DNA of 64,000 bases, from NCBI GenBank assembly GCA_007859995.1, contig SMSL01000003.1, positions 186,001 through 250,000 on the forward strand, in the 5' to 3' direction. The notes below the pieces were generated by a model, which searched no databases, was not told the origin of the DNA, and saw nothing but the letters and a program-made list of their open reading frames with translations. The position numbers and the translations under genes were made by a program. Origin of the DNA: Candidatus Brocadiaceae bacterium S225. GTDB taxonomy: Bacteria; Planctomycetota; Brocadiia; Brocadiales; Scalinduaceae. Below, piece after piece: positions 29,190 to 41,279 of the stretch. Position 1 is the first letter of the stretch. Every line of letters begins with the position of its first letter.

Positions 29190-31091
29190 TCACGCAGTTA
29201 GCTGCTCGATGAATGCTTCAATCCTGGTCTTTGTTTGACCATCACTTTTAGCACTATCGCAATTTATATGGAGTAGGGGAATATGCTTTTTCTCAAACTC
29301 TTCCTTGACCAAAGGATAATCATATAACGTGTGGTCACAGAATTTTAAGGAGTGGTAGATCGCTCCGCTTATTGCTCTTCTTTCGATAAGGGATACAATG
29401 CCTTTAATTCTTCCGAATACGTCAACCATTCTTGAGCAGGGTGACCTTTTTAAATATCTTTCTGCAATTGATTTGTAAGGGTTGTCTGTTATTTCTACTT
29501 TTCTGTCAAAGTACCTGCTGCCGGTACAGAAATCCTCTGATACCACCCTGGCGCCTGCATCTTCAATCATTTTGACTATCTCTTCGTTTTCCATTATGCT
29601 TCCCCAAATAAAGAGCCTTGGTACCGGATCTTTTTCAGGAATATCACCTATTTTCTTCATGAGAGAGGTGAGGGATGATACGTAATCCTGGAATTTTTCA
29701 GGTACTGCATTTATGCCTTTTATCAATAATGTGTAGATTTCATAACCCGAATACCCAACGTAGCCGTTCCACTGTTTCTGTAAAAATTCCGTAACCTTAT
29801 CTCTCATCCCATTGTACAAAGAGATAGTCCGGTTGATGTCTTCATTCTGTATTTTGAGCTTAAAGTGATTCTCAAATCTCTCTTTGAATGTTTGAATTTC
29901 ATCAGCAAAATATTGTACGGATGCATCGTCACAATTTTTTGGAATATCTAGGAAATAATTAAATTTCTCTCCTTTGTCTATTCTTATCCATGCGTCGTAG
30001 AGTCGTCTCATACCATCACAGGAATTAGTAAATACAAGTCCTTCAAGATGGTCTAGATCTCCCGATACTTTTTTATCGGTAAGAGTTTTTATATACGAAC
30101 ATATATTACTGCAGAGAAGTGATTCACCAGATGCTCCATTTTCGTCATTTATGCCTTTTATCCTTACGGGGTGATAGCCTGCCGCTCTAATAATTTCGAC
30201 CGGCGTATAGGTACAAAAATAACCAATCTTCGGCATCGTGTTATCGTCCAGCTGAACATCGGAGATTGAAACGTTACTGTTGTCGACCTTTTCAGCAGAT
30301 TTCACTTTTCTGGTTGCACTTGCATTCTCTAAGGCTATTAAGGCTGCTCCCAAAGCACCGATTATCTGCGGTTCTTCAGCTATTTTTATCTTGCAGAGCA
30401 GCTTCTTTTCAAGTTCACGTACAACTCCTATATTCTTGGCAACACCGCCGGTCATTACAACAGATTCTTCCAGCCCAACCCTTTTTGCCTGTCCTGATAC
30501 CCTTTTAGCAATGGAGATATGCAATGCCCTGCAGATGTCCGGGGTCTTGTGGTCAGCGCCAATAAGGGAAACAACCTCTGATTCCGCAAAGACCGTACAT
30601 AGGCTGCTGATAGAGACATTGTCTTTTCCGGTAAGAGACAGCTCTCCCATCTCATCAAGTTCAATCTCCAGTGTCCTTGCCATTACTTCAAGAAATCGTC
30701 CTGTTCCCGCCGCGCACTTATCGTTCATAGAAAAGTCAAGAACATTGCCTTTGGCATCCAGCTTTATGGCCTTACTATCTTGTCCACCAATGTCTATTAC
30801 CGTTCTGGCATCCGGGAAGAAATAGTTTGCGCCTTTAGCGTGGCATGTAATCTCTGTTACAACTTCATTGGCAAAAGGAACTTTGATCCGGCCGTATCCA
30901 GTCGCAACTACATAGTCTAAGTCTCTTGCTTCTAATTTTGTAGCATCTAAGATATGTTTGAATATTTTATCGCATGCCTTTTTACTGCTGGCGCCTGTCG
31001 CAATTACTTCATAGGCGACGATTTCCCTTTTTTCATTTATTAATACTGCGTCTGTTGATAAAGAGCCGATATCTATTCCAAGTGTTAACAT
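29190..31091 (-). CDS. Fused 2-hydroxyacyl-CoA dehydratase activator (HgdC-like) and HgdB-like subunit
   Basis: The 633-residue protein is two proteins in one. Residues ~1-260 are the ASKHA-fold activase: LGIDIGSLSTDAVLI, TGYGRI, VIDIGGQDSKAIKL, DKCAAGTGRFLEVMA (cluster cysteine), TVFAESEVVSL and VMTGGVAKN. It would use ATP to push an electron onto the dehydratase. Residues ~285-633 are a second HgdB-like subunit (FTNSCDGMRRLYDAW, LHINCDSAKSDGQTKTRIEA). The neighbouring gene at 27773 supplies another HgdB-like subunit, so the pair could assemble a heterodimeric dehydratase with a built-in activator. The gap between the genes is 136 bases. Confidence 0.82.
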   Translation of the reverse strand: MLTLGIDIGSLSTDAVLINEKREIVAYEVIATGASSKKACDKIFKHILDATKLEARDLDYVVATGYGRIKVPFANEVVTEITCHAKGANYFFPDARTVIDIGGQDSKAIKLDAKGNVLDFSMNDKCAAGTGRFLEVMARTLEIELDEMGELSLTGKDNVSISSLCTVFAESEVVSLIGADHKTPDICRALHISIAKRVSGQAKRVGLEESVVMTGGVAKNIGVVRELEKKLLCKIKIAEEPQIIGALGAALIALENASATRKVKSAEKVDNSNVSISDVQLDDNTMPKIGYFCTYTPVEIIRAAGYHPVRIKGINDENGASGESLLCSNICSYIKTLTDKKVSGDLDHLEGLVFTNSCDGMRRLYDAWIRIDKGEKFNYFLDIPKNCDDASVQYFADEIQTFKERFENHFKLKIQNEDINRTISLYNGMRDKVTEFLQKQWNGYVGYSGYEIYTLLIKGINAVPEKFQDYVSSLTSLMKKIGDIPEKDPVPRLFIWGSIMENEEIVKMIEDAGARVVSEDFCTGSRYFDRKVEITDNPYKSIAERYLKRSPCSRMVDVFGRIKGIVSLIERRAISGAIYHSLKFCDHTLYDYPLVKEEFEKKHIPLLHINCDSAKSDGQTKTRIEAFIEQLTA

Positions 31092-31263
31092 TTATTTTTT
31101 TCTCCTTAGAGATCTATAAATACTGTTTAATATGTCTCCCGGTTTAAAAATCCCAATCGCGGATTTTATCATAAGTGGTATTGTGCAGTCAATGTATAGT
31201 TTTTACTTGTTTGTCGGCAAAAAAGTAATAGAGATTGAGGAGATAATCTAGTTTCAGAATAAA

Positions 31264-31300
31264 AAAAGGCTTATAAGGTTTGTGCCCTTATAAGCCTTTT
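31264..31300. terminator. Strong bidirectional intrinsic terminator
   Basis: A perfect 15-bp stem, AAAAGGCTTATAAGG and CCTTATAAGCCTTTT, surrounds a 7-base loop with A/T tracts on both sides. It lies downstream of the minus-strand gene at 31378-31824. Confidence 0.85.
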
Positions 31301-31377
31301 AGTGTGGTATTTATTTAACCTTCTGCTTCCTGGTGAAGTTGCTCAGATATGCAATCCGTACAAGAGAAAAGTTATTA

Positions 31378-31824
31378 CTATAACGAATCGATCATATCCA
31401 GACGATCGCCCTGGAAAAGCTGGTTTTGGCCGGTAAGTCCGTAGCTGCCCTTAGCACGATCTCTCAACTCTCCTACCTTTGACTTGTTCCAGTTATTAAC
31501 TCTGGAATAGTAGCCAACGATCCTTGTGATGCCGTTAAGCACGATGGACGCTCTGTCGTTCTGAATTACATTTACGAACTCTTGAGCTTTGTTACAATCT
31601 GTAACTTTTCGTACGATTTCATCGATCGATACCTCAACGTATGCTCCCTCGATGCCTTCGGTCTTACTGTAGTCTCTAATCACGAAGACTTCTTCTTTTG
31701 ACGGAAATGCTGTACCAATTACTTCGAGGTCTGAAGACAACTCTACGGCCTCTACGAAAAGAGTCAGGCTCTTCTCAATTTTTTCGGCAACCCCTGTGTT
31801 TTCCTTTAACATTTCTACTGTCAC
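31378..31824 (-). CDS. Small NrdD-C-terminal-like protein lacking the glycyl radical loop
   Basis: The start is the GTG at 31824 because AAGAAGGAGGG lies 5-6 bases upstream; the longer frame to 31863 would place the ribosome-binding site inside the gene. The 148-residue product ends with ITRIVGYYSRVNNWNKSKVG and ELRDRAKGSYGL. The first part resembles the segment of anaerobic ribonucleotide reductase NrdD just before the glycyl-radical site (TRVVGYYSPVxQWN). The zinc cysteines and the glycyl motif are absent, so it is not a reductase by itself. It could be an NrdD-derived accessory or regulatory protein; the function is unknown. Confidence 0.55.
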   Translation of the reverse strand: MTVEMLKENTGVAEKIEKSLTLFVEAVELSSDLEVIGTAFPSKEEVFVIRDYSKTEGIEGAYVEVSIDEIVRKVTDCNKAQEFVNVIQNDRASIVLNGITRIVGYYSRVNNWNKSKVGELRDRAKGSYGLTGQNQLFQGDRLDMIDSL

Positions 31825-31863
31825 TATGCCCTCCTTCTTGAAAAATGACAAAAAATAAAACAA

Positions 31864-32340
31864 TTAAATTAAGCTTTTTAGTTAATTCACTAGCCTGTAG
31901 CCAGGCGACCCAAAATGTATCTCTTATTAAGGAATCTAAAAGATGATAGAAACTTGTCTTTTAGATAGAAAAGCGTCTGTATAAGTAAATTACAATTTCA
32001 GAGCGGTTAATATACCGATTGTGAACGAAAAGTCAAGCGCATTTTTCGAGAAACATACAAAATGTTGTACCTCTGTGATGTTTATACACAACATTTATAG
32101 TCGCAAAGACACATCATATCGCAGGTTACAGAAAAAAGGAGGATTGTTAAATTTAGATAATTTTTTTAATTTTTACCCAAAAAAAGTAGAGAAAAAAAGT
32201 TGTTGCAATCACTGACGCAGTTGCAATATATATTAAACAATTATTGATTTGTGCAGCCCATTGAAATCCAAACTACTGCGGACCTTTACTGACATATGTA
32301 GAAGGATGTGAAATATATGAACAAGAACCGCCTCCGGAGG
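31864..32340. other. Intergenic region
   Basis: The region is AT-rich with no gene or clear repeat between the promoter of the NrdD-like gene and MITE copy 4. Confidence 0.4.
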
Positions 32341-32525
32341 ATTGGGATGGGAGCATTCCCATTTTATTGTATATAAAAGAGGTGGATTCACTTCGTTTAA
32401 TCCACCCTACCTCGCACCATACGTTTGCTTATTTGTAAGGGTGGATTAAGGCCGGAGGCCGAATCCACGTATTCATGGGTATAATACCTGATTTACAAAA
32501 AATTGGGAATGCTCCCATTGGGATG
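32341..32525 (+). mobile_element. MITE-like element, copy 4 (with target duplication)
   Basis: The element proper is 32349-32516, flanked by the direct repeat ATTGGGAT(G) on both sides. It has the same terminal repeats and hairpins as copy 1. It sits downstream of lon without touching it. Confidence 0.85.
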
Positions 32526-32590
32526 GTGTTTATATTGTATATTTGACAGCCAAATGGACTCAGAAGCTTAAGGGTTTCTGAATTGATGAA

Positions 32591-35011
32591 TTACCTCTTT
32601 TTCTGTTTTTTAGACCCAAATATTATCGGCAGAATTTCATCAACTTTTTCGACTAATTCAAATGATAACTTTTCTTTTGCTTTCTCGGGAACATCTATCA
32701 GGTCCTTTTCGTTTCTTTTTGGTAGAATAATAGTCGTGATGCCTGCCCTTTTTGCAGCCAGCACCTTATCTTTGATTCCACCAACCGGTAAAACTCTTCC
32801 CCTTAACGTTATCTCTCCTGTCATTGCAACGTAAGGTTTTGTCGCTGTTTTTTTGAATAGCGATATTAGGGATATTGCCATGGTAACACCGGCTGAGGGC
32901 CCATCCTTGGGAATAGCTCCTGCAGGGACGTGTATATGATAGTCATATTTAGAGAAATCATCTACTATGATGCCCAGTGTTTTTGCCTTTGAGCGGACAT
33001 AACTCATTGCCGCTTGAGCTGATTCTTTCATGACATTTCCAAGCTGACCTGTTATCGTCAGCTTTCCGCTTCCAGGCATCCTTGTAGATTCAATAAATAA
33101 TATTTCACCTCCTGCCTGAGTCCATGCGAGACCTGTTGCAACTCCGGGCTCGATAGTTCTTTCTGCGATTTCCGAGAAGAATTTTACGGGGCCAAGAAAT
33201 TCATTGACGTTTTTGGCGCCTACCTCCACCGGCTTTGTTTTGCCTGAGGCAACTTCTTTGGCTACCTTTCGACAAACTGTACCAATTTCACGTTCCAGAT
33301 TTCTCAACCCGGCTTCTCTGGTGTAATCACGTATTATTATCCTGACGGCTTGATCAGTAATTTTTAAATTGTTGCCTTTTAACCCATGGGCCTCATATTG
33401 TTTTGGAATTAGATACTGCTTTGCAATTTCAAGTTTTTCTTCCGTGGTATAACCTGGCAGCTCCAGAACTTCCATTCTGTCTCTAAGTGCGTGTGGTATC
33501 GTATCGAGAATGTTAGCTGTTGTAATAAACATTACTTTAGACAGATCAAAAGGAACATCAAGATAATGGTCTGAAAAAGAGAAATTCTGCTCCGGATCGA
33601 GCACCTCTAATAACGCAGACGAAGGGTCACCATGAAAATCCGCCACCAGTTTATCTATCTCATCCAGCATAAAAACAGGGTTATTCGAGGACGCCTTACG
33701 AAGGCCTTGTATGATTCTTCCCGGGAGCGCGCCCACATAAGTACGTCGATGGCCCCGTATTTCAGCTTCGTCACGAATTCCTCCCAATGACATTCTGATA
33801 AATTTTCTTCCCATTGCTTTGGCTATTGATTTGCCCAGGGATGTTTTGCCTGTTCCCGGAGGGCCGACAAAGCAGAGGATAGGGCCTTTCATGTCCTTTT
33901 TAAGTTTCCTGACGGCTAAATATTCCAGGATTCTCTCCTTAACCTTTTTCAGGTTGTAATGGTCAACGTCTAACACCTTTTGAGCGCTGGGGATATTCAG
34001 GTTGTCTTTAGTAGACATTGACCAGGGAAGCGTGATTAGCCAGTCCAGATACGTGCGTGCTACAGTATATTCCGCAGATGAAGGGTGCATTCTTGCAAGG
34101 CGTGAGAGTTCCCGGTCAGCCTCATTTCGGGCTTCTTCCGGCAATTTTGCCTGCTTTAATTTTTGTCTCAGCTCTTTTACCTCGGCATCCTGATCATCTC
34201 CTTCGCCAAGCTCTTCCTGTATCGCTTTAAGCTGCTGGCGTAGATAATACTCACGCTGTCCTTTTTCCATTTCGTTCTTAACCTGCGTTTGTATTTTACC
34301 GGCAAGTTCTAATACTTGCATTTCATTGTTAATGAATGTATTTATTCTCTGTAACCGGTCTTTTACGTTTGTTAATTCAAGTATTTCCTGTTTTTCAGGT
34401 ACGCTTATGTTCAAGTGAGAAGATATTAAATCTGAAAGCCTGCCGGGATTATCTATGTTAACGACGACTATTTTTAATTCTTCCGGCAAGTGGGGAGATG
34501 CAGATATCATGCGCGAAAACTGATTCTTCGCATTTGTCGCCAGGGCCTCAGTTTCCACATCATCTTTATCAATTACCTCCTGCAATACCTCTACTTTTGC
34601 CTTAAAGAAAGGTTCTGTTTCAGTGTACTCTTTTATGTGTATTCTGGATATTCCCTGTACAAGCATCTTTGCCGTATTGTCCGGCATCCTCAGCATCTGC
34701 AATACTACAGAAGCGGTTCCATACTCGTACAGGTCTGATGGCTGCAACTTATCTTTTTCTTCATTTTTATGGGTTACAAGCGCCACAAATCTGTTTGTTG
34801 CTAAAACATTATCGAGTAGCTTAAGTTCTTCCTCTGTAGTAACTCCCAAAGCGGTAACCATTTGTGGAAAAACTACTACATCTTTTAACCCAAGAACAGG
34901 CAATTCATCAGGTACCTTCAAAGATTCTGGCTCCAATTGCCCTTGAATCTCCGGTTTATCTAGTTTCGTTTCGCCTGAAATAATTGGATTTTCTTTTTTA
35001 GCTTTCTTCAT
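32591..35011 (-). CDS. lon: ATP-dependent Lon protease
   Basis: This 806-residue LonA-type enzyme degrades misfolded and short-lived regulatory proteins in the cytoplasm. The N-terminal substrate-binding domain starts at LPVLGLKDVVVFPQMV. The ATPase has a Walker A motif GPPGTGKTSLGKSIA near 383 and Walker B VFMLDEIDKL. The protease domain contains GPSAGVTMAIS near residue 705 (catalytic serine) and a lysine in the GIKDKVLAAKRAGI segment. It begins 11 bases after the hsp20 stop codon, so the two form an operon. Confidence 0.97.
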   Translation of the reverse strand: MKKAKKENPIISGETKLDKPEIQGQLEPESLKVPDELPVLGLKDVVVFPQMVTALGVTTEEELKLLDNVLATNRFVALVTHKNEEKDKLQPSDLYEYGTASVVLQMLRMPDNTAKMLVQGISRIHIKEYTETEPFFKAKVEVLQEVIDKDDVETEALATNAKNQFSRMISASPHLPEELKIVVVNIDNPGRLSDLISSHLNISVPEKQEILELTNVKDRLQRINTFINNEMQVLELAGKIQTQVKNEMEKGQREYYLRQQLKAIQEELGEGDDQDAEVKELRQKLKQAKLPEEARNEADRELSRLARMHPSSAEYTVARTYLDWLITLPWSMSTKDNLNIPSAQKVLDVDHYNLKKVKERILEYLAVRKLKKDMKGPILCFVGPPGTGKTSLGKSIAKAMGRKFIRMSLGGIRDEAEIRGHRRTYVGALPGRIIQGLRKASSNNPVFMLDEIDKLVADFHGDPSSALLEVLDPEQNFSFSDHYLDVPFDLSKVMFITTANILDTIPHALRDRMEVLELPGYTTEEKLEIAKQYLIPKQYEAHGLKGNNLKITDQAVRIIIRDYTREAGLRNLEREIGTVCRKVAKEVASGKTKPVEVGAKNVNEFLGPVKFFSEIAERTIEPGVATGLAWTQAGGEILFIESTRMPGSGKLTITGQLGNVMKESAQAAMSYVRSKAKTLGIIVDDFSKYDYHIHVPAGAIPKDGPSAGVTMAISLISLFKKTATKPYVAMTGEITLRGRVLPVGGIKDKVLAAKRAGITTIILPKRNEKDLIDVPEKAKEKLSFELVEKVDEILPIIFGSKKQKKR

Positions 35012-35022
35012 TGAAGTGTAAA

Positions 35023-35472
35023 TTAATAGGTAATTTTAATAGATATTGTAGAATTAAAGGCTTTTTCAGACTTAGGAATAGTTATCACTATAAGTCCGTT
35101 TTCGTATGTGGCATGAATATTGTTTCCATCAACTTGTTTGGGGATCTTTATTTTTCTTTCAAAATATCCGTATCTGATCTCGACCTGATAGAAACATACT
35201 TTTTGATGGGTAGAAGCGTCACCTCTTCTTCCGCTTACGGTGAGTATGTGATCGGAGAATAAGACTGATACATCTTCCGGTTTGAGGCCGGAAACAGCCA
35301 TTTTCACTATAATATTTTTTTCGGTTTCATAAACGTCAGTGGGGGGTTGCCACGGAGTTGACGAAGCAAAATCATGGCTTTTTGCCATAAAAAAGAATTC
35401 TTCAAAGAGCTTTTCGATGCTACTGTGTTTTGCCATCAATTTTTGTGATGATTCATCCGATATAAAAGCCAT
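35023..35472 (-). CDS. Hsp20/alpha-crystallin small heat-shock protein
   Basis: The 149-residue protein has a central alpha-crystallin domain: WQPPTDVYETEKNIIVKMAV, GLKPEDVSVLFSDHILTVSG, then YGYFERKIKIP and ATYENGLIVITIPK. It should bind unfolding proteins as an ATP-independent holdase. It is the first gene of an hsp20-lon operon, pairing a holdase with a protease. groEL lies just upstream on the same strand but has its own terminator. Confidence 0.93.
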   Translation of the reverse strand: MAFISDESSQKLMAKHSSIEKLFEEFFFMAKSHDFASSTPWQPPTDVYETEKNIIVKMAVSGLKPEDVSVLFSDHILTVSGRRGDASTHQKVCFYQVEIRYGYFERKIKIPKQVDGNNIHATYENGLIVITIPKSEKAFNSTISIKITY

Positions 35473-35685
35473 CTTGCCCCCATTTTTCGTATCTAAGCCT
35501 GAACCCCGAGTCCGTTTGCTGCTTAATGTCGTTTTGCGGGCAACGCAAGGCCGACCTCAGGAGGGTTAAAGGCTTTGTAGTATTAAATAACCGCCGATGC
35601 TTCGGCTCAAAATACAGTTGTTAAATAAGTGAATTTTCGGAATAGCGGAGTACCGAATATAACAGCTTTGCAAAGCCCATTCAAC

Positions 35686-35720
35686 AAAAAAGCCGACCCA
35701 CAAACGTAGGCCGGCTTTTA
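35686..35720 (-). terminator. Intrinsic terminator of groEL
   Basis: On the minus strand AAAAGCCGGCC pairs with GGTCGGCTTTT (one G-U pair) around a 10-base loop and is followed by a T-run. It lies about 40 bases after the groEL stop. Confidence 0.8.
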
Positions 35721-35758
35721 AAAAAACTGCAGTATCGATTTTGTTGAAGAACCGTATC

Positions 35759-37399
<1,641 letters not shown>

Positions 37400-37843
37400 G
37401 CTTTAAAAACCTCCTTTTTATCTGTTCTATCTAAATAAATTAGTTTTGTGTATTGTGGGATTTGATAACAGTAGCAAAAAAAGTGCCTGATAAGCGGTAT
37501 TGTAATTTATTTATTCTCTTTTTGTGTTTAACTTCTTACTAAAGCGTTTCTAATCAACAGATCTATAGTGTCCAAAGATGTGAAAAAACGGCTATATTTT
37601 TTTTGAGTTTAAGGGCAGAATTTTATCATGCTGCCTAATTGACAGTTGCCTGGCATTGTGATATCCCGAGGGGTGCCATACTGGCAGTTTGCATATAGCA
37701 TAGAAATTTTTTTTGTTCAGAGCAGGCATAACGTGTTTATGATGCTAATCTTATGTGCTTGCTGAGAGGAGATTATTTCTCGATAAGGTATGAAGTATTT
37801 TTTTGGGAGACAGGTAAAATGTTGTTTGGGGTGTATAAAGTAT
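37400..37843. other. Upstream region of groEL
   Basis: AT-rich with no gene. It must hold the groEL promoter, but no recognisable heat-shock operator is seen. Confidence 0.35.
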
Positions 37844-37886
37844 AAAAAACGCCTACACCCTTCAGTTATACGAAGAATGTAGGCGC
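37844..37886 (-). terminator. Probable terminator of the toroid PEP-CTERM gene
   Basis: On the minus strand GCCTACA and TGTAGGC form a stem (extended imperfectly inward) followed by GTTTTTT. It lies 35 bases after the stop codon at 37921. Confidence 0.7.
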
Positions 37887-37920
37887 CTGTATTAATGAAT
37901 CAATCTTGGTAAATAATTAC

Positions 37921-39042
37921 CTAGCTGTTATCAACTGCTTTCTTTTTCCATTTACGTCTTGCTGCACCGCCTGCGAGTCCTGCTAAGCCGATACCGAGGA
38001 GGGCAACGGTTGCGGGTTCGGGGACTGCGGCTGTCTCCGAAAGTGCCCAGACAACTTCACCTTCCACTTCTATGTTTTCACCTTCACCTGGATAGCCTGG
38101 ATAACTAAGGAAACCGCCACTTCCAAGTTGAGTTCCCAAAAGATAATTTCTTCCTGCGACTATTTCACTATTGTATTGCCCGGATGTATTTACACTCATC
38201 AAGGCAAGCATAGCATAAGCAGTTGTCTGGCTATCCTCTTCACCGACAGTATCTTTTAAGGCGTCATCCCATGCCCATGCACCGTTAGTATTCTGGAAAC
38301 CAGCAAGTATATCTGCCAGATCGCTGGTACTGCCAGCGGATGCAAAAGAACCAGCCGTTGGATCAAAATCGGTACCAGTAAGTCCGAGGCCGAAAACACC
38401 TCCACTTAATCCAAGCAGATCATAATCGAGAGCATCGTCAAGTGTATTTATCCCATCCGTCAATGCTGTAGTAAATGCAGTAGCTTGAGCACCAGAGCCT
38501 ACACGTTGTGCCGCATATGCGAGAGGTGCAAACTCCCAGGGTCGCAGGTTGATAAGATTGCCAGCTCGACCACTCTGAACCGCAGAAATATAGCCAGCAG
38601 TATTATATGTGGTAACACCATTGCCTCCCGTATATGTTCCGGCAGTTAACTGCGTAAAATATTCAGTTGCCTTGTCTTTGTAAGCAGTGGTACCCGTTGC
38701 ATCATAAGTCTTTAATAAAAAAAACGGATTATATGTGCCGACCCAACCAAATGTTTGTGCGCTCAAAAAATCCGCTGCCTTAGTCGCGCCTGTCAGGTGG
38801 TCGGCATCACCAGTCACACCGTATGCGCTCAATAAGCCCATGCCTGTAGGGCCAGTAACATTCTTATGCCCGGGTCCAGCAGTACTAGGACCATGTTCCC
38901 AGGTAAATGAACCATCCGTATTCTGAATAGTCAAGATGTGGTCCGCGCCGCTTTGAATACCATCAGCAAAAACTCTTGAAGAACACATGAGTAATAATAT
39001 TGCCACGCTTAATATTGCAAATCTTCTAAACTTTTTCATCAT
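37921..39042 (-). CDS. PEP-CTERM protein with terpenoid-cyclase-like alpha/alpha-toroid repeats
   Basis: The 373-residue protein begins with a signal peptide (FAILSVAILLLMCSSRVFA). The body contains repeated helical segments with QNTDGSFTWEH, GFQNTNGAWAWDD and GTQLGSGGFLSYPGYPGEG, the QxxDGxW-like repeats of the prenyltransferase/squalene-cyclase fold. It is likely a binding or structural domain here, since no catalytic DxDD is seen. The C-terminus [20 protein letters not shown] followed by ARRKWKKK is a textbook PEP-CTERM sorting signal. The protein should be exported and processed by an exosortase encoded elsewhere. Confidence 0.82.
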   Translation of the reverse strand: MMKKFRRFAILSVAILLLMCSSRVFADGIQSGADHILTIQNTDGSFTWEHGPSTAGPGHKNVTGPTGMGLLSAYGVTGDADHLTGATKAADFLSAQTFGWVGTYNPFFLLKTYDATGTTAYKDKATEYFTQLTAGTYTGGNGVTTYNTAGYISAVQSGRAGNLINLRPWEFAPLAYAAQRVGSGAQATAFTTALTDGINTLDDALDYDLLGLSGGVFGLGLTGTDFDPTAGSFASAGSTSDLADILAGFQNTNGAWAWDDALKDTVGEEDSQTTAYAMLALMSVNTSGQYNSEIVAGRNYLLGTQLGSGGFLSYPGYPGEGENIEVEGEVVWALSETAAVPEPATVALLGIGLAGLAGGAARRKWKKKAVDNS

Positions 39043-39771
39043 TTTATTCTCTCCTAATTTTTCGTACTGTTAAAATTGTACGGGCAGTTACCGTACAGCC
39101 TTCTCTTCTTATATATCATGACTAAATCACAGCCTTTGTCACTATCTCCTTAATTCCAGTTTATACAAACATAAAAGTCATATTCTATCTATATAAGATA
39201 CTTTGTGAACGAGCCTGATAAACAAACACTTATTTACTGATAAACTTGTGCTTTCATAACAAAACTCAATTCACTTAAAACTTGGACAATATACCTCCTT
39301 TCCCTATTATAATTTGACTATGATTCGCTATGCATATTCAAAGAAATTAGTAAAATGCGTTCTGTGCAAACAAAAAAAGCCTTACTGCTGAAAAATATTT
39401 ATCTGAAAATATCTTTCGGCAGTAAGGCTGTCTTTTATAAAACTACTTATTGTGCGCACCCTGGGAATCCCGGTTTAAATCCCCGTCACCTACTTGTATG
39501 CACACACATAAGACCCTTTACTTTCAGGCTGGGTCAAATCAGACACCCTATATCAGTTTTGGATTGACTATTCCAAGGCTTGCAATATATTTGGCAAAAC
39601 AGTCTAATATCTATTATTGTAAATTACACAAAAAGAGCTGAATCCCATCTGTTTGTGTTAATATAACCTATTGATAGCAAAGAGTTAGCTGTTTTTTTGC
39701 GATTCATATATTTTGGAATTCAGAATAATTGCACTCAATTCTACTTTAAATCAGAGACACAAGGAGAAAAA
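39043..39771. other. Intergenic region with a hairpin (39378-39429)
   Basis: No gene is visible. The hairpin has 11-base perfect arms AGCCTTACTGC and GCAGTAAGGCT, extended by TGAAA/TTTCG, around a ~20-base loop, followed by TCTTTT. It could be a terminator or a repeat. The rest is AT-rich with no recognisable content. Confidence 0.5.
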
Positions 39772-41275
39772 TATGGCTTAACGGTTGAAAGAAATCAAAT
39801 GATACTTTTTCCTCCAGAGATCGAGATTAGGAGGGCCGAAGACCGTGAGAGCATTGATGCATTATAGAGTTCTTTAGACCTTCGGGAAATGGGCTTTATA
39901 TTAATCCGGATCAAGCGGGAGCCCATAAGTTTCATCCAAAGGAGATGTTAAAAATAATCGTATATGGATATTCCTATGGAATAAGAAGCTCACGTAAGTT
40001 GGAAAGAGCTTGCCATCATAACCTTTCCTTTATGTGGCTGGTCTCAGGCTTAAAGCCTGATTATCGGACGATAGCCAGATTTCGCCATGATCATAAACAA
40101 GAAGAAAACAAGTCTTAAAGCAGAATGTAAAGTTTTGCATGGAGATGGAATCTGATAGAAGGGAACACGTGTTCAAGACGGTAGTAAATTTAGAGCGAAT
40201 GCATCATAAAAACACATGGGATGAGAGAAGTGAAAAGTATGGAAATAGCGGAAAAAAACATAGAACAATAATGGACGAAGTGGAGCAAATAGACAAGGAG
40301 AGGACGGCAAGGGTAATTAGTAAAGTCTAGAGAAGGAACTTAAGAATCAGAAGAAGTTACAAGAGAAAGTGCAGAAAGTAATGAGGTTACTCACAGAAAC
40401 GGGCAAAGAGAAGATTAACTCAACGGATATTGATGCTGTCAATGCCAAAGGCCGTCAGGGAATTCATGCAATACACAATTGCCAGGCAGGAATGGATGAG
40501 AAACATGGTTTAATAGTACATTGTATTCGTAAGTAAAAATAATGATTTGAACAATTTTACCGCAAGTAGAAAAAGCGAAGGAAAAACATGAAAATACCCA
40601 AAAAAACGCAGTGACAGATGCAGCTACTCAGCCTTGTGGATCTAGAGAAAGCACCGGAAGAGGTAGGTAATATACCGAGTAGAAAACAAGCGAAAAGATA
40701 AAGAAAAAGGAAAGTCAAACCGTTTGGAAATATGAAAATTTAAGTACAATAAAAAAGCGAGACATATATATTTGCCCGGAAGAAAAAGCCCACATTTGCG
40801 AGAGATAGCATTGGACATATAGAATAAAAGACTACCAAGGCAGCAGGCAAGATTTGTGTGCTTGCAAGCATTTTGGAAGTGTGTGACTCCAGCAGAAATG
40901 GTAGACATGTAATACGTATGAAGGAGAACGAAGAACTGAAAGCAAAACTGGAAGAAATATATAATGAAAAAGAAAGTCAGGCCCTCTATAAATTTCGCAA
41001 AGAAAAAGCGGAATTTACAATTTGGTCACATGAATACAATTTAGAGCATGTCACTATTGTTACGAAGTAGAAGGACCAATGAGAGTTTTCAATACCTGTC
41101 AACTTGTTTTAATATGGCGAGAATGATAACCAGATTGGGTATTACCAACGTTGAACAGCAAAGCTAAATGGCGAATGTAACACCTGTGGGAAGGGTCGCG
41201 AAATGAACGAAAAGTATATTGGAAATATTTCATAAAATCAAAATAATTTTTTGAAAAAAGTATTTTATGGCTTTT
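39772..41275 (+). pseudogene. IS1182-like transposase pseudogene
   Basis: Pieces of a DUF772-type transposase can be read in several frames: AGAHKFHPKEMLKIIVYGYS, then GIRSSRKLERACHHNLSFMW and LVSGLKPDYRTIARFRHDH near 39920-40100. A linker follows with NEELKAKLEEIYNEKESQAL at about 40924, and a C-terminal piece ARMITRLGITNVEQQS near 41112. Stops and frameshifts are frequent, beginning with a stop two codons after the ATG at 39774. No active product is expected. It abuts the truncated uvrA at 41280. Confidence 0.7.
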
Positions 41276-41279
41276 ACGC

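Noticed and set aside
37400-37640. CIRCE heat-shock operator before groEL
   Set aside because: Searched by eye for TTAGCACTC-N9-GAGTGCTAA and found no match.
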